DNA of 48,091 bases from Sulfitobacter sp. (GCA_017854855.1 JAFMGZ010000029.1:1-48091); one strand, 5' to 3'. Numbered from the stretch's first letter, positions 1 to 7,007 are shown. The notes: generated from the sequence alone by a model not told the origin. Translations and numbers: made by a program.

Positions 1-16
1 GCATAAGGTTCAGTAA

Positions 17-34
17 GGCGGGGTTCACCCCGCC
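17..34. repeat. Perfect GC-rich hairpin, 7-bp stem
   Basis: Arms GGCGGGG (17-23) and CCCCGCC (28-34) are separated by TTCA. It lies just before a clear terminator and has no U-run of its own. It probably belongs to the 3' region of a gene left of the window. Confidence 0.5.
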
Positions 35-48
35 CTGCAGATCCATTG

Positions 49-80
49 AAAGGCCACAGCAGAGATGCTGTGGCCTTTTT
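49..80 (+). terminator. Rho-independent terminator of an upstream gene outside the window
   Basis: A 12-bp perfect stem (AAAGGCCACAGC at 49-60 with its complement from 67) closes a 6-nt loop and runs into TTTTT at 76-80. The first gene in view begins after it, so this probably ends a transcript from the left edge. Confidence 0.8.
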
Positions 81-155
81 GCTGGGCGGCGAATGCTAAC
101 CAAATTGTTAGGAAAGAAAACTGGCAAGCCGCGTGGAAGCCGGTATAGTTATGCA

Positions 156-698
156 ATGAAAAACATAACGCGCTTGCTCGCCCCGCTTTACGCTTTGCTC
201 TTTTTGCTGTTGCCAAGCTTTGGCATGGCCGATGACATTCAGCGCTTTGCGGGCACCTACACGGGGTTCGCGGAGATTACCGTGGATGGTAACGTGCTCA
301 AACGCGATATGAGCGTGACTATTGAGCCTACCAAGGACGCATTTGAACTTAGCTGGACATCGGTGACCTACCGGGCGGACGGCCGCGTCAAAAAACAGAC
401 CTATACGATTGATTTCGTGCCAAGTGCCCGCGACAATATCTTTCAATCCGCCATGAAGAAGAACCTCTTTGGCAAGTCCACGCCGCTGGACCCGTTGCAG
501 GGCGAACCTTTTGTCTGGGCGCGATTTGTTGGCGATACTTTCTCTGTGTTTTCGTTGTTCATCAATGAGATCGGGGATTATGAGATGCAGGAGTTTCACC
601 GAACCCTGGTCGACGACGGGTTGGAGCTGGTGTTCCGCCGGGTGCATAATGGCGTACCGGAGCGTGAGATAACGACGAAACTCATGCGCGAGGAGTGA
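156..698 (+). CDS. Hypothetical secreted protein, 180 aa
   Basis: No family recognised. The N-terminus (MKNITRLLAPLYALLFLLLP, then SFGMADD) is a classical Sec signal peptide: a short basic start, a leucine-rich core and a likely cut after GMA. The mature part is about 155 residues, mixed charged and aromatic, with no further membrane segment, so a periplasmic location is inferred. The ATG at 156 was preferred to an in-frame ATG at 93 because it puts the signal peptide at the very N-terminus; neither start has a strong ribosome binding site. It follows a terminator and converges on the minus-strand pair at 747-1900, so it looks monocistronic. Confidence 0.6.
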   Translation: MKNITRLLAPLYALLFLLLPSFGMADDIQRFAGTYTGFAEITVDGNVLKRDMSVTIEPTKDAFELSWTSVTYRADGRVKKQTYTIDFVPSARDNIFQSAMKKNLFGKSTPLDPLQGEPFVWARFVGDTFSVFSLFINEIGDYEMQEFHRTLVDDGLELVFRRVHNGVPEREITTKLMREE

Positions 699-746
699 TC
701 AGTCCATCCCGACTTTCGCACTGACACCCCCGGTTTGCCAAAGCGC

Positions 747-1439
747 CTACAGGTCCGCACCCAATAGTCGCCCCTGAAACCATATCAGGGAAGGGTAGGC
801 CGCGATCCAGATCCACAGGAACCGGTTCAGTCCGAAAAGACAGGCATTGGCCAGATGAAAACTGGCCCCAATGACAAGTGCGGCAATCAGGCTGCTGCTG
901 TTGAGCAGGGTGAGGGGGAAAACCACCTCGAACCCGATCACCAGCCAGGACATCACCCAAAGCAACCGGGGACGTCCTGCCAGAGCGCGGAGGCTTTCGC
1001 TGACGGGATAGGCGGATAAGGCAAAGACATCCTGCAAAGCCCGGCCGCTGCGCCATTCGGGGTTTAACAGTTTGACCTTGCCGGAGATGAAGTAGGACAG
1101 CGTCAGCTGAAAGGCGAGGTAGCCGAATATGACCTCTTGCCAGAACAGGTCTGGGGCAATCCTTGCGGCCAGAAGGCACCACAGGATCAGCAGGCTCATC
1201 CGGTCGCTGCCGCCGTTATAGGGACCCTGAAAACGATGAAGCTGAAACAGGCTGATCGCCGCAAGCGCGCCGAGGGCGGCGGTTGTCTGAAGGCCTGCCA
1301 ATAAGGGCAAGCAACAGATCATGCGGGCGATAAACCAAAGCCGGTCGCGCCGCGCCGTGGCGATATGTTCGGCGCTTTGCTGGAGGAAGGCGAGGGCCAG
1401 CAGGATTTCTGTTGTGCGAAGGGCCAGATCGAGGGTCAT
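747..1439 (-). CDS. HTTM-domain-like integral membrane protein, 230 aa
   Basis: A very hydrophobic protein with about five or six predicted membrane helices. Two stretches recall HTTM proteins, the family related to vitamin K-dependent gamma-carboxylase: YNGGSDRMSLLI in the first half and SFHLANACLFGLNRFLW near the C-terminus. HTTM proteins sit in the membrane and some members modify peptides, but the function of short bacterial versions is unknown, so no reaction is assigned. Its start overlaps the end of the upstream gene by 4 bp (1436-1439), which indicates a two-gene operon with translational coupling. It converges with the secreted-protein gene that ends at 698. Confidence 0.65.
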   Translation of the reverse strand: MTLDLALRTTEILLALAFLQQSAEHIATARRDRLWFIARMICCLPLLAGLQTTAALGALAAISLFQLHRFQGPYNGGSDRMSLLILWCLLAARIAPDLFWQEVIFGYLAFQLTLSYFISGKVKLLNPEWRSGRALQDVFALSAYPVSESLRALAGRPRLLWVMSWLVIGFEVVFPLTLLNSSSLIAALVIGASFHLANACLFGLNRFLWIWIAAYPSLIWFQGRLLGADL

Positions 1440-1900
1440 CGGGCGATGTCATTCATCAAGCAGGGGGCGGCGACATGTGTGATGGTCTGGGTCAGCCCGT
1501 TTTCATCCCTGCTGACAAAGATCAGCTGAAATTGCAGGTACTTTCGATGCTTTTCGCCCGGGACGGTCCGGTCAATTTCAGCAGCAAGCCGGTACCGGAT
1601 TTCATCTGCGCTATGGGCGGTTGGGTTCAGCATCAGCCGTTCCGCCAGGCTGACCATGAACAGGGATTCGTTCCAAACAGGATTCCAGAACAGCCGCCCG
1701 ACCATGGCGAAAACAGAAAGCTTGGCGGGGCGCGGCCTGAACTCTTGCCATGGGGGTGCCTGATCCTTGGGGCTGGACAGCATGCGCCATTGCACGCGCG
1801 GTGATGGTTCGACCGCCTTGAAAAATTCCCATGAGGGGATCAAGGCGGGAAGAAGCAATTTCAAAGCATGCACCATGTAAGCTAGATAGCGGCCCTGCAT
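1436..1900 (-). CDS. Conserved hypothetical partner of the HTTM-like protein, 154 aa
   Basis: No named family recognised. Near the N-terminus lies a hydrophobic stretch (ALKLLLPALIPSWEFF), followed by PSPRVQW and a soluble remainder with many basic and aromatic residues. It could be a membrane-anchored subunit. It is translated just before the HTTM-like gene and overlaps it by 4 bp, so the two products probably act together. The start is uncertain: ATG at 1900 gives 154 aa, ATG at 1876 (MVHALK) gives 146 aa, and neither has a clear ribosome binding site. Any role in modifying a peptide or quinone is speculation from the neighbour. Confidence 0.6.
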   Translation of the reverse strand: MQGRYLAYMVHALKLLLPALIPSWEFFKAVEPSPRVQWRMLSSPKDQAPPWQEFRPRPAKLSVFAMVGRLFWNPVWNESLFMVSLAERLMLNPTAHSADEIRYRLAAEIDRTVPGEKHRKYLQFQLIFVSRDENGLTQTITHVAAPCLMNDIAR

Positions 1901-2130
1901 TTACTCTGAGTTAAAGTGTTTTCCGGCGTGGTGGGTGCGTCACCGGCCACTTGACGGCTTGAAATGTTTGACCGCAGCCTGTGTTAAGGGGCGCAGATGT
2001 CTGCCGACACCGGTTCCGTCGCAACCGGCGGGTTCAGGCCGGGCGTGCCGGCGGGGGTGCCCTGACAGGGTCAGCGCCCGCAGCCGTCAGGCCAGTACAG
2101 CGGAATGGTGATGTTTTTGACAAAAGCCCA

Positions 2131-2159
2131 TTGCGTTTGGCGGCGACTCCCCCTAAAGC
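2131..2159 (+). promoter_or_regulatory. Candidate promoter of the rpsJ operon
   Basis: TTGCGT at 2131-2136, exactly 17 bases, then TAAAGC at 2154-2159. The same arrangement (TTGCAA-N17-TAAACC) precedes the tRNA-Arg at the end of the window. A TTGACA at 2117-2122 is an alternative -35, but no good -10 lies at the right distance from it. Confidence 0.5.
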
Positions 2160-2170
2160 AGCGTGAACTG

Positions 2171-2198
2171 AACAGGGTGCGTTTTTGCGCGCCCTGTT
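2171..2198 (+). promoter_or_regulatory. 5' leader hairpin of the rpsJ transcript
   Basis: An 11-bp stem with one G-U pair (AACAGGGTGCG at 2171-2181 against CGCGCCCTGTT at 2188-2198) closes a TTTTTG loop. It would begin a few nucleotides after the predicted transcription start, leaving about 85 nt before the rpsJ start codon. It could stabilise the mRNA or bind a ribosomal protein; that role is inferred. Confidence 0.5.
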
Positions 2199-2281
2199 TG
2201 GTTTAGACAATGGCGCGAAGAGGGTATGCGATGAGCGTGTATCCTCCAATCCGCTGAAGCCCTGACCAAGGGATGATACAT

Positions 2282-2599
2282 ATGGCACAAAGCCAAAATA
2301 TCCGCATCCGGTTGAAGGCGTTTGACTACCGCGTGCTGGATGCCTCCACACAAGAGATCGTCAACACCGCCAAGCGTACCGGCGCATCCGTTCGCGGCCC
2401 AATTCCGCTGCCGAACAAGATCGAAAAATTCACCGTTCTGCGTGGCCCCCACGTTGACAAGAAATCCCGTGACCAGTTCGAGATCCGCACGCACAAGCGT
2501 CTGCTGGATATCGTTGATCCGACCCCCCAGACCGTGGACGCGCTGATGAAGCTCGACCTGGCCGCTGGTGTGGATGTCGAGATCAAGCTGCAGTCATAA
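2282..2599 (+). CDS. rpsJ: 30S ribosomal protein S10 (uS10)
   Basis: A 105-aa protein with the characteristic S10 pattern: [17 protein letters not shown] at the start, [20 protein letters not shown] in the middle and [11 protein letters not shown] near the end. S10 sits in the head of the small subunit and, as NusE, joins transcription antitermination complexes. The ATG at 2282 was chosen because AAGGG at 2268-2272 is correctly spaced from it; an in-frame ATG at 2273 would overlap that site. It opens the S10 cluster, 18 bp before rplC. It does not follow tuf, which suggests rearrangement upstream. Confidence 0.97.
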   Translation: MAQSQNIRIRLKAFDYRVLDASTQEIVNTAKRTGASVRGPIPLPNKIEKFTVLRGPHVDKKSRDQFEIRTHKRLLDIVDPTPQTVDALMKLDLAAGVDVEIKLQS

Positions 2600-2617
2600 G
2601 CGTAGGAGGGTAATATC

Positions 2618-3457
2618 ATGTTGCGCTCAGGCGTTATTGCAAAAAAGATGGGCATGACCCGTCTGTTCATGGAAGACGGTAAACAGATCCCTGTAACCGT
2701 TCTTCAACTCGACAAACTGCAGGTTGTTGCACAGCGTACCATCGAAAAGGACGGCTATATCGCTGTTCAGCTTGGTGCAGGTACGGCAAAGGTAAAGCGG
2801 ACGTCTCAGGCGATGCGCGGCCACTTTGCAGCAGCAAAGGTTGAACCAAAGCGCAAGGTTGCTGAATTCCGCGTTGACGCGGAAGCGATGCTGCCTGTTG
2901 GCGAAGAGATCATTGCGGATCACTATTTCGCAGGTCAGTACGTCGATGTTGCGGGCACATCCATCGGTAAAGGTTTTGCCGGTGCGATGAAGCGTCACAA
3001 CTTTGGCGGTCTGCGTGCGTCACACGGTGTTTCCATCTCTCACCGTTCGCATGGTTCCACAGGTCAGTGTCAGGATCCCGGTAAGGTTTTCAAAGGCAAG
3101 AAGATGGCCGGTCACATGGGCGCTGCCCGCGTGACAACGCAGAACCTGGAAGTGGTCAAGACAGATACAGCACGTGGCCTGATCATGGTCAAAGGCGCTG
3201 TTCCTGGCTCCAAAGGTGGTTGGGTGACTGTCAAGGATGCGGTGAAAAAGCCGTTCCCTGAGAACGCCATCGTTCCAGCCGCATTGGCATCCGCTGCCAA
3301 AGCCGCCGCGAAAGCCGCTGAAGAAGCCGCCGCCGCAGCAGAGGCCGAAGCAGAAGCAGCAGCAGCCGAGGCCGCCGCAGCAGAGCAGGCCGCGATTGAT
3401 GCAGCCGATGCAGAAGCGCCAGCCGTTGAAGCAGATAAGAAAGAAGGTGACGCATGA
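2618..3457 (+). CDS. rplC: 50S ribosomal protein L3 (uL3) with Ala/Glu-rich C-terminal tail
   Basis: Residues 1 to about 216 form a normal L3, including [20 protein letters not shown], where the Gln of GQ (residue 150) corresponds to the glutamine methylated by PrmB in E. coli. L3 binds 23S rRNA early in assembly and reaches toward the peptidyl transferase centre. Beyond residue 216 the protein has about 63 extra residues, almost all Ala, Glu, Asp and Lys, giving 279 aa against the usual 210-240. The tail is in frame and ends at a 4-bp overlap with rplD, so it is a real extension and not a frameshift. A strong AGGAGG-type site precedes the ATG. Confidence 0.97.
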   Translation: MLRSGVIAKKMGMTRLFMEDGKQIPVTVLQLDKLQVVAQRTIEKDGYIAVQLGAGTAKVKRTSQAMRGHFAAAKVEPKRKVAEFRVDAEAMLPVGEEIIADHYFAGQYVDVAGTSIGKGFAGAMKRHNFGGLRASHGVSISHRSHGSTGQCQDPGKVFKGKKMAGHMGAARVTTQNLEVVKTDTARGLIMVKGAVPGSKGGWVTVKDAVKKPFPENAIVPAALASAAKAAAKAAEEAAAAAEAEAEAAAAEAAAAEQAAIDAADAEAPAVEADKKEGDA

Positions 3458-4071
3458 AACTAGATGTCATCAAACTCGACGGCGGCAAGGCCGGTTCGAT
3501 CGACCTGGACGAGGCCCTGTTCGGCCTTGAGCCACGCGCCGACATCCTGCACCGCGTCGTGCGCTGGCAGCGTAACAACGCGCAGGCCGGTACACACAAG
3601 GTCAAGACACGGTCCGAAGTAAGCTACTCGACCAAGAAGATCTATCGTCAGAAGGGTACCGGCGGCGCACGTCACGGTGCACGTTCTGCCCCGATCTTCC
3701 GTGGTGGTGGTGTTTACAAGGGTCCGGTTGTGCGTTCGCACGGCCACGAATTGACCAAGAAGTTCCGTAAGCTGGGTCTGCGTCATGCGCTGTCCGCGAA
3801 GATGAAAGCCGGCGCGCTGGTGATCATTGACGAGGCGACGTCTGAGGGCAAAACAGCCGCTTTGGCCAAGCAGATTTCCAGCCTGGGCTGGAAGCGCGCA
3901 TTGGTCATCGACGGTGCCACAGTGAACGAAAACTTCGCTCAAGCCGCACGTAACATTGAAGGTTTGGATATCCTGCCGACAATGGGTGCTAACGTATATG
4001 ATATCCTCAAGCGTGACACCCTGGTGATCACGAAGGCGGGCATCGAAGCATTGGAGGCCCGTTTGAAATGA
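3454..4071 (+). CDS. rplD: 50S ribosomal protein L4 (uL4)
   Basis: A 205-aa L4 with the typical tunnel-loop region ([20 protein letters not shown], then PIFRGGG) and the C-terminal globular part. L4 binds domain I of 23S rRNA and lines the nascent peptide exit tunnel; in enterobacteria it also represses the S10 operon. The gene overlaps rplC by 4 bp (ATGA at 3454-3457) and rplW by 4 bp, so the three are translationally coupled. Whether L4 represses this operon through the rpsJ leader hairpin cannot be told from sequence. Confidence 0.97.
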   Translation: MKLDVIKLDGGKAGSIDLDEALFGLEPRADILHRVVRWQRNNAQAGTHKVKTRSEVSYSTKKIYRQKGTGGARHGARSAPIFRGGGVYKGPVVRSHGHELTKKFRKLGLRHALSAKMKAGALVIIDEATSEGKTAALAKQISSLGWKRALVIDGATVNENFAQAARNIEGLDILPTMGANVYDILKRDTLVITKAGIEALEARLK

Positions 4072-4364
4072 GCACCAAGCACACACATTACGACGTGATC
4101 CGCAAACCGATCATCACCGAAAAAGCGACCATGGCCTCTGAGGCGAATGCGGTTGTTTTCGAAGTGGCGATGGACAGCAACAAGCCGATGATCAAGGAGG
4201 CCGTTGAGGCGCTCTTTGGTGTCAAGGTGAAGGCCGTGAACACGTCCATCACCAAGGGCAAGGTCAAGCGGTTCCGGGGCCAGATGGGCAAGCGGAAAGA
4301 CGTCAAGAAAGCCTATGTTACGCTCGAAGAGGGTAACACCATCGACGTATCCACAGGCCTGTAA
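4068..4364 (+). CDS. rplW: 50S ribosomal protein L23 (uL23)
   Basis: A 98-aa L23 with the opening [18 protein letters not shown] and the motif [20 protein letters not shown] followed by [19 protein letters not shown]23 lies at the exit of the peptide tunnel and docks trigger factor, SRP and the translocon. It overlaps rplD by 4 bp. It is the last gene of the first ribosomal block: a strong terminator follows 22 bp later, and rplB, its usual neighbour, lies 2.8 kb downstream. Confidence 0.97.
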   Translation: MSTKHTHYDVIRKPIITEKATMASEANAVVFEVAMDSNKPMIKEAVEALFGVKVKAVNTSITKGKVKRFRGQMGKRKDVKKAYVTLEEGNTIDVSTGL

Positions 4365-4386
4365 ACAGTCCTGAGACGAATGAGCG

Positions 4387-4414
4387 AAGGCCTCCGCGCA
4401 AGCGGGGGCCTTTT
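4387..4414 (+). terminator. Terminator ending the rpsJ-rplC-rplD-rplW block
   Basis: An 11-bp stem with one G-U pair (4387-4397 with 4402-4412) capped by a GCAA tetraloop and followed by TTTT. Its position directly after rplW means the ribosomal transcript probably ends here instead of running into rplB. Confidence 0.85.
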
Positions 4415-4545
4415 GCGTTTTCGGGGCGTTTCGGGGATGCCCGGAACATGTGACGCTGCCTGTCATCGCGGCGTTTACTGTGCGATGGGAGGGGGGCGTT
4501 TGTGGCCTTGCGGGAAATACCTTAACGATTGGTAAAAAGTCACAC

Positions 4546-4567
4546 GGCGTACACCGGGCGTACACCG
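4546..4567 (+). repeat. Tandem duplication of GGCGTACACCG
   Basis: Two perfect adjacent 11-bp copies, at 4546-4556 and 4557-4567, in the intergenic DNA before cspA. Meaning unknown: it could be a protein-binding site or a simple slippage duplication. Confidence 0.7.
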
Positions 4568-4638
4568 CAGGTGCATACGCGCGTCAGGCGGGTATCCGCC
4601 GGGCCGGGGGGAACCGGGCGTGGCAGAGGGCCCCAACT

Positions 4639-4667
4639 GTGGCAATTTGGACGTGCCTGTTTATACC
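4639..4667 (+). promoter_or_regulatory. Weak candidate cspA promoter
   Basis: TATACC at 4662-4667 is identical to the -10 proposed for rpmC, but the hexamer 17 bases upstream (GTGGCA) is a poor -35. If used, it would give a cspA leader of about 145 nt, similar in size to the long structured leaders known for cold-shock genes. Confidence 0.3.
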
Positions 4668-4819
4668 GCTTGCTATGTGCGCGAAAGAGGCGCATGGGTG
4701 CTGAGCGACGTTACTACATCTATCGGCATTACTGCTCCTTACGGCTCAGTCTTTCGATCTTTCACTGACTTAGCCGATCTGCCGCATTCCGCGGGCAGTC
4801 TATTTTAAGGAATACTCTA

Positions 4820-5026
4820 ATGGCCACTGGTACAGTCAAATGGTTCAACACAACTAAAGGTTTTGGTTTTATCGCTCCCGATGGCGGCAGCAAAGACGTG
4901 TTTGTACACATCTCTGCCGTTGAGCAGGCCGGCCTGACCGGTTTGAACGATGACCAGAAAGTTACTTTCGACATCGAAGCAGGCCGCGACAACCGCGAGT
5001 CCGCAACGAACATCAAACTGGCATAA
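4820..5026 (+). CDS. cspA: Cold-shock protein, CspA family
   Basis: A 68-aa single cold-shock domain with both RNA-binding motifs intact: RNP1 (KGFGFI, about residues 13-18) and RNP2 (VFVHI, about residues 28-32). Such proteins bind single-stranded RNA or DNA and melt secondary structure, often at low temperature. AAGGAA precedes the ATG. A terminator follows, so the gene is monocistronic. Its place between rplW and rplB is unusual compared with enterobacteria. Alphaproteobacteria carry several csp paralogues, so the exact paralogue and its cold induction are not proven. Confidence 0.93.
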   Translation: MATGTVKWFNTTKGFGFIAPDGGSKDVFVHISAVEQAGLTGLNDDQKVTFDIEAGRDNRESATNIKLA

Positions 5027-5067
5027 GCTGGTTCGTCCCCTGCGGGGGGCGGTGTTTGACAGATTGA

Positions 5068-5096
5068 AAGGGCGTGCCGCAAGGCGCGCCCTTTTG
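5068..5096 (+). terminator. Terminator of cspA
   Basis: An 11-bp stem with one G-U pair (5068-5078 with 5083-5093) and a GCAA tetraloop, followed by TTTT. It closely resembles the rplW terminator in stem length, loop and the bases after the T-run (TTTTGCGTT). Confidence 0.85.
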
Positions 5097-5199
5097 CGTT
5101 CGTAATGACATGTTAGATCTTACAATCCATACAGGGTGCCTAGTCCGCATCAGCAGATCTGGCGGATGGGTTTGAGGCAGGCTTTTGGCGGGGGCTGGG

Positions 5200-5228
5200 T
5201 TGAAATCTGGCTGAAAATGACTTAGCTA
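5200..5228 (+). promoter_or_regulatory. Candidate promoter of the toxin-antitoxin operon
   Basis: TTGAAA at 5200-5205, 17 bases, then TAGCTA at 5223-5228. The -10 lies inside the inverted repeat at 5217-5240, the layout expected for an autorepressed toxin-antitoxin operon. Confidence 0.5.
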
Positions 5229-5240
5229 AAGCTTAGTCAT
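5217..5240. promoter_or_regulatory. Inverted repeat, probable antitoxin operator
   Basis: Two 11-bp arms, ATGACTTAGCT and AGCTTAGTCAT, are complementary at 10 of 11 positions and separated by AA. The repeat ends 17 bases before the antitoxin ATG and covers the candidate -10. Phd/YefM antitoxins typically bind such palindromes to repress their own operon; binding here is inferred. Confidence 0.6.
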
Positions 5241-5257
5241 AATTTGGAGCCGGACCC

Positions 5258-5485
5258 ATGCAAGCCTCGGTACATGAAGCCAAGACCAACCTGTCGAAAT
5301 TGATCGAAGCCGCAGAGCGCGGCGAGCGGGTCGTGATCACGCGGCACGGGGTGCCTGCGGCAGAGCTGGTGCCCGCCCGCAAATCGAAGGTGACCTTTGG
5401 TTCATTGAAGGACAAAGTTGGTGAAATGCCCGACGCGTTCCTGGACCCCATGAGCGAAGAGGAACTGGCGGACTGGGGTGCCTAG
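5258..5485 (+). CDS. Type II antitoxin, Phd/YefM family
   Basis: A 75-aa protein whose first 45 residues fit the Phd/YefM DNA-binding domain: VHEAKTNLSKLIEAAERGERVVITRHGVPAAELVP. The C-terminal 30 residues are acidic and probably disordered until they wrap the toxin. It is expected to neutralise the PIN toxin encoded 2 bp downstream and to repress the operon through the inverted repeat just upstream. A GGAG site lies before the ATG. The pair sits inside a ribosomal operon between cspA and an AT-rich nuclease-like gene, which suggests acquisition by transfer. Confidence 0.88.
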   Translation: MQASVHEAKTNLSKLIEAAERGERVVITRHGVPAAELVPARKSKVTFGSLKDKVGEMPDAFLDPMSEEELADWGA

Positions 5486-5487
5486 CC

Positions 5488-5865
5488 ATGCTGCTGGATA
5501 CAGGGCCGCTGGCCATGGTGATCATTGGCAGTGCGCGGTTAACGAACACCGCTAAGGATGCGATCCTGTCGGCGGACCGTGTGACGGTCTCTGCAATATC
5601 GCTCTATGAGATCGGTCAGAAGGTGCGGCTGGGGAAATGGCCGGAGATGGAGCCGTTTGTCAGTGAGTTGGAGAGACTGACCCTTGAGCGGGGCGTGGAG
5701 ATCCTGCCGCTGACGGGATCGGCCAGCTTGCGGGCCTCGCTGCTGGAGTGGAGCCACCGCGACCCGTTTGACCGGATGATCGCGGCAGTGGCGTTGCAGG
5801 AGGGTGTGGCGGTGGTTTCACCGGATGCAGCGTTTGATGGGATTGGGGTGTCGCGGGTTTGGTGA
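5488..5865 (+). CDS. PIN-domain ribonuclease toxin, VapC-like
   Basis: A 125-aa PIN domain. The conserved acidic residues that bind Mg2+ are visible: D4 in LLDTGPL, E41 in SAISLYEIG, D92 and D95 in HRDPFDRMIAA, and D113 in VSPDAAFD. VapC toxins cleave tRNA or rRNA and arrest translation; the target of this one cannot be told. It starts 2 bp after the antitoxin stop, so the pair is cotranscribed. PIN toxins are more often paired with AbrB- or RHH-type VapB, but Phd/YefM-PIN pairs are well known. All key residues are present, so the toxin should be active. Confidence 0.88.
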   Translation: MLLDTGPLAMVIIGSARLTNTAKDAILSADRVTVSAISLYEIGQKVRLGKWPEMEPFVSELERLTLERGVEILPLTGSASLRASLLEWSHRDPFDRMIAAVALQEGVAVVSPDAAFDGIGVSRVW

Positions 5866-5940
5866 ATATGTGGCTTATTGCGACTAGATGATTGAGTACG
5901 GCGTGAAATAGAATACCAGCGGCGAATAGGGGCTTTCTTT

Positions 5941-6948
5941 ATGAACTTGACGACACCGGACAGAAATTTGCTGGGCGCAGCAATGTCGCAGATGCTTGAT
6001 GACAAAGAAATAGCTGATATCGTTTCGGCTAGGGACGAGGTTTATGATCGTTTTTCAAAGGTGTTCACTGTTCAGGCAGTCTTAGACATTACAGAAGCTG
6101 AAATGCGGGCGTTTCTAGACTTCAAAGAGAACAAACACTGGTCAAACCTGCAAAGAGCAAGTGCCCCAATTTTCGAAAATTTCGAGAGCACCAAAACGAA
6201 ACTTTCCGATTTACTAGATCCTACGAGATCTTCAGCCGAGCGCTTAAATTCTATTAATGAAATAAAAGGGATGGGACATGGTATTGCCACTGCGATACTT
6301 CACGTATCCTCACCTGAACAGTTTGGAGTATGGAATGGTACTTCGGAAAGTGCAATGAAACGGCTGGGGGTATGGCCAGCCTTTCCTAGGGGATCTTCTG
6401 TCGGAGGGAAGTACCGATTAATAAATGACGTCCTAAATAAGTTGAGGTTGGATTTACGAACAGATCTTTGGACCCTCGACACGTTTTTCTGGTATATTGA
6501 TCGGAATCCTAGCATTATCGATGGGCTGAACCCGACAGCCAAACCGAAGTTTAGCGGCCGTGAGAAGTCAATTCGTACACTTGTCTATACTGTGAATGAC
6601 ACAGTGAAGCGGGCGAATGGACAGGTCGTTTCCCGTAGTGTCAAGAACAAGGAGTTGCGGCTAAGTAGCTACGAACTAGAAAAAGCTATTAGGGAGTTAC
6701 TTGATGCTGACAAGAACTGCTGCTCTGTAACTGGTCTGCCTTTCGAATTTGAAGGGGAAGGCAACAACACTGCAATGCGCCCGTCTTTGGATAGGATTAA
6801 TAGCGACGGTCATTACGAAGACGGCAACATTCAACTGGTTTGTCGGTTTATCAATTTTTGGAAAATGGCGACCGACGATGGTGAGTTTCGAGAACTTCTC
6901 AAGTTGTGCGTGGAGAAGGCTCCTGCGCTTCGTATGGTTAAGGATTAG
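5941..6948 (+). CDS. Putative HhH/HNH-type nuclease, 335 aa, AT-rich
   Basis: No exact family recognised. Residues about 105-135 (INEIKGMGHGIATAILHVSS, then PEQFGVWN) resemble a helix-hairpin-helix DNA-binding element as in DNA glycosylases. The C-terminal third resembles an HNH-type nuclease: C261 with TGLPF, then PSLDRINSDG (281-290), GNIQLVC (295-301) and N305 before FWK. D284, N296 and N305 would be the candidate active-site positions; no canonical first His is seen. Codons are much AT-richer than in neighbouring genes (many AAA, ATA, TTA, AGA), and the gene lies beside a toxin-antitoxin pair, so horizontal origin is likely. No methyltransferase is adjacent. An orphan defence or DNA-processing nuclease is a hypothesis. 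Confidence 0.6.
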   Translation: MNLTTPDRNLLGAAMSQMLDDKEIADIVSARDEVYDRFSKVFTVQAVLDITEAEMRAFLDFKENKHWSNLQRASAPIFENFESTKTKLSDLLDPTRSSAERLNSINEIKGMGHGIATAILHVSSPEQFGVWNGTSESAMKRLGVWPAFPRGSSVGGKYRLINDVLNKLRLDLRTDLWTLDTFFWYIDRNPSIIDGLNPTAKPKFSGREKSIRTLVYTVNDTVKRANGQVVSRSVKNKELRLSSYELEKAIRELLDADKNCCSVTGLPFEFEGEGNNTAMRPSLDRINSDGHYEDGNIQLVCRFINFWKMATDDGEFRELLKLCVEKAPALRMVKD

Positions 6949-7007
6949 CGAAATTAGCTGCACCCCTTGACCCCACCCCCCATCCCCCCTAAACGACCCC
7001 ATCGGCA

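Larger units (their letters stand above)
1901..2281. other. Intergenic region upstream of rpsJ
   Basis: A 381-base stretch without a convincing gene. Its right half carries a candidate core promoter (2131-2159) and a hairpin at the predicted transcript start (2171-2198). The left half (1901-2125) should hold the promoter of the minus-strand pair starting at 1900, but no good match was found. tuf, often found before rpsJ, is not present here. Confidence 0.6.
4365..4819. other. Intergenic region between rplW and cspA
   Basis: A 455-base stretch with no convincing gene; open frames here lack ribosome binding sites and family resemblance. It holds the rplW terminator (4387-4414), a tandem 11-bp repeat (4546-4567), a candidate cspA promoter (4639-4667) and a probable cspA leader of about 145 nt. 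Confidence 0.6.

Noticed and set aside
1..48. Possible 3' end of a tuf gene at the left edge
   Set aside because: The few bases visible before the first hairpin do not match the usual EF-Tu C-terminus, so no partial gene is claimed.
93..155. Longer form of the first secreted protein
   Set aside because: It would bury the signal peptide behind 21 basic residues; the ATG at 156 gives a normal signal peptide.
3300..3457. Frameshift producing the Ala-rich end of L3
   Set aside because: The frame stays open to a clean 4-bp overlap with rplD, and all bases fit one reading frame, so a real extension is more likely.
4522..4535. Possible CtrA box (TTAA-N7-TAAA) before cspA
   Set aside because: It misses one base of TTAA-N7-TTAA and lies far from a convincing promoter, so chance is likely in an A/T-rich patch.
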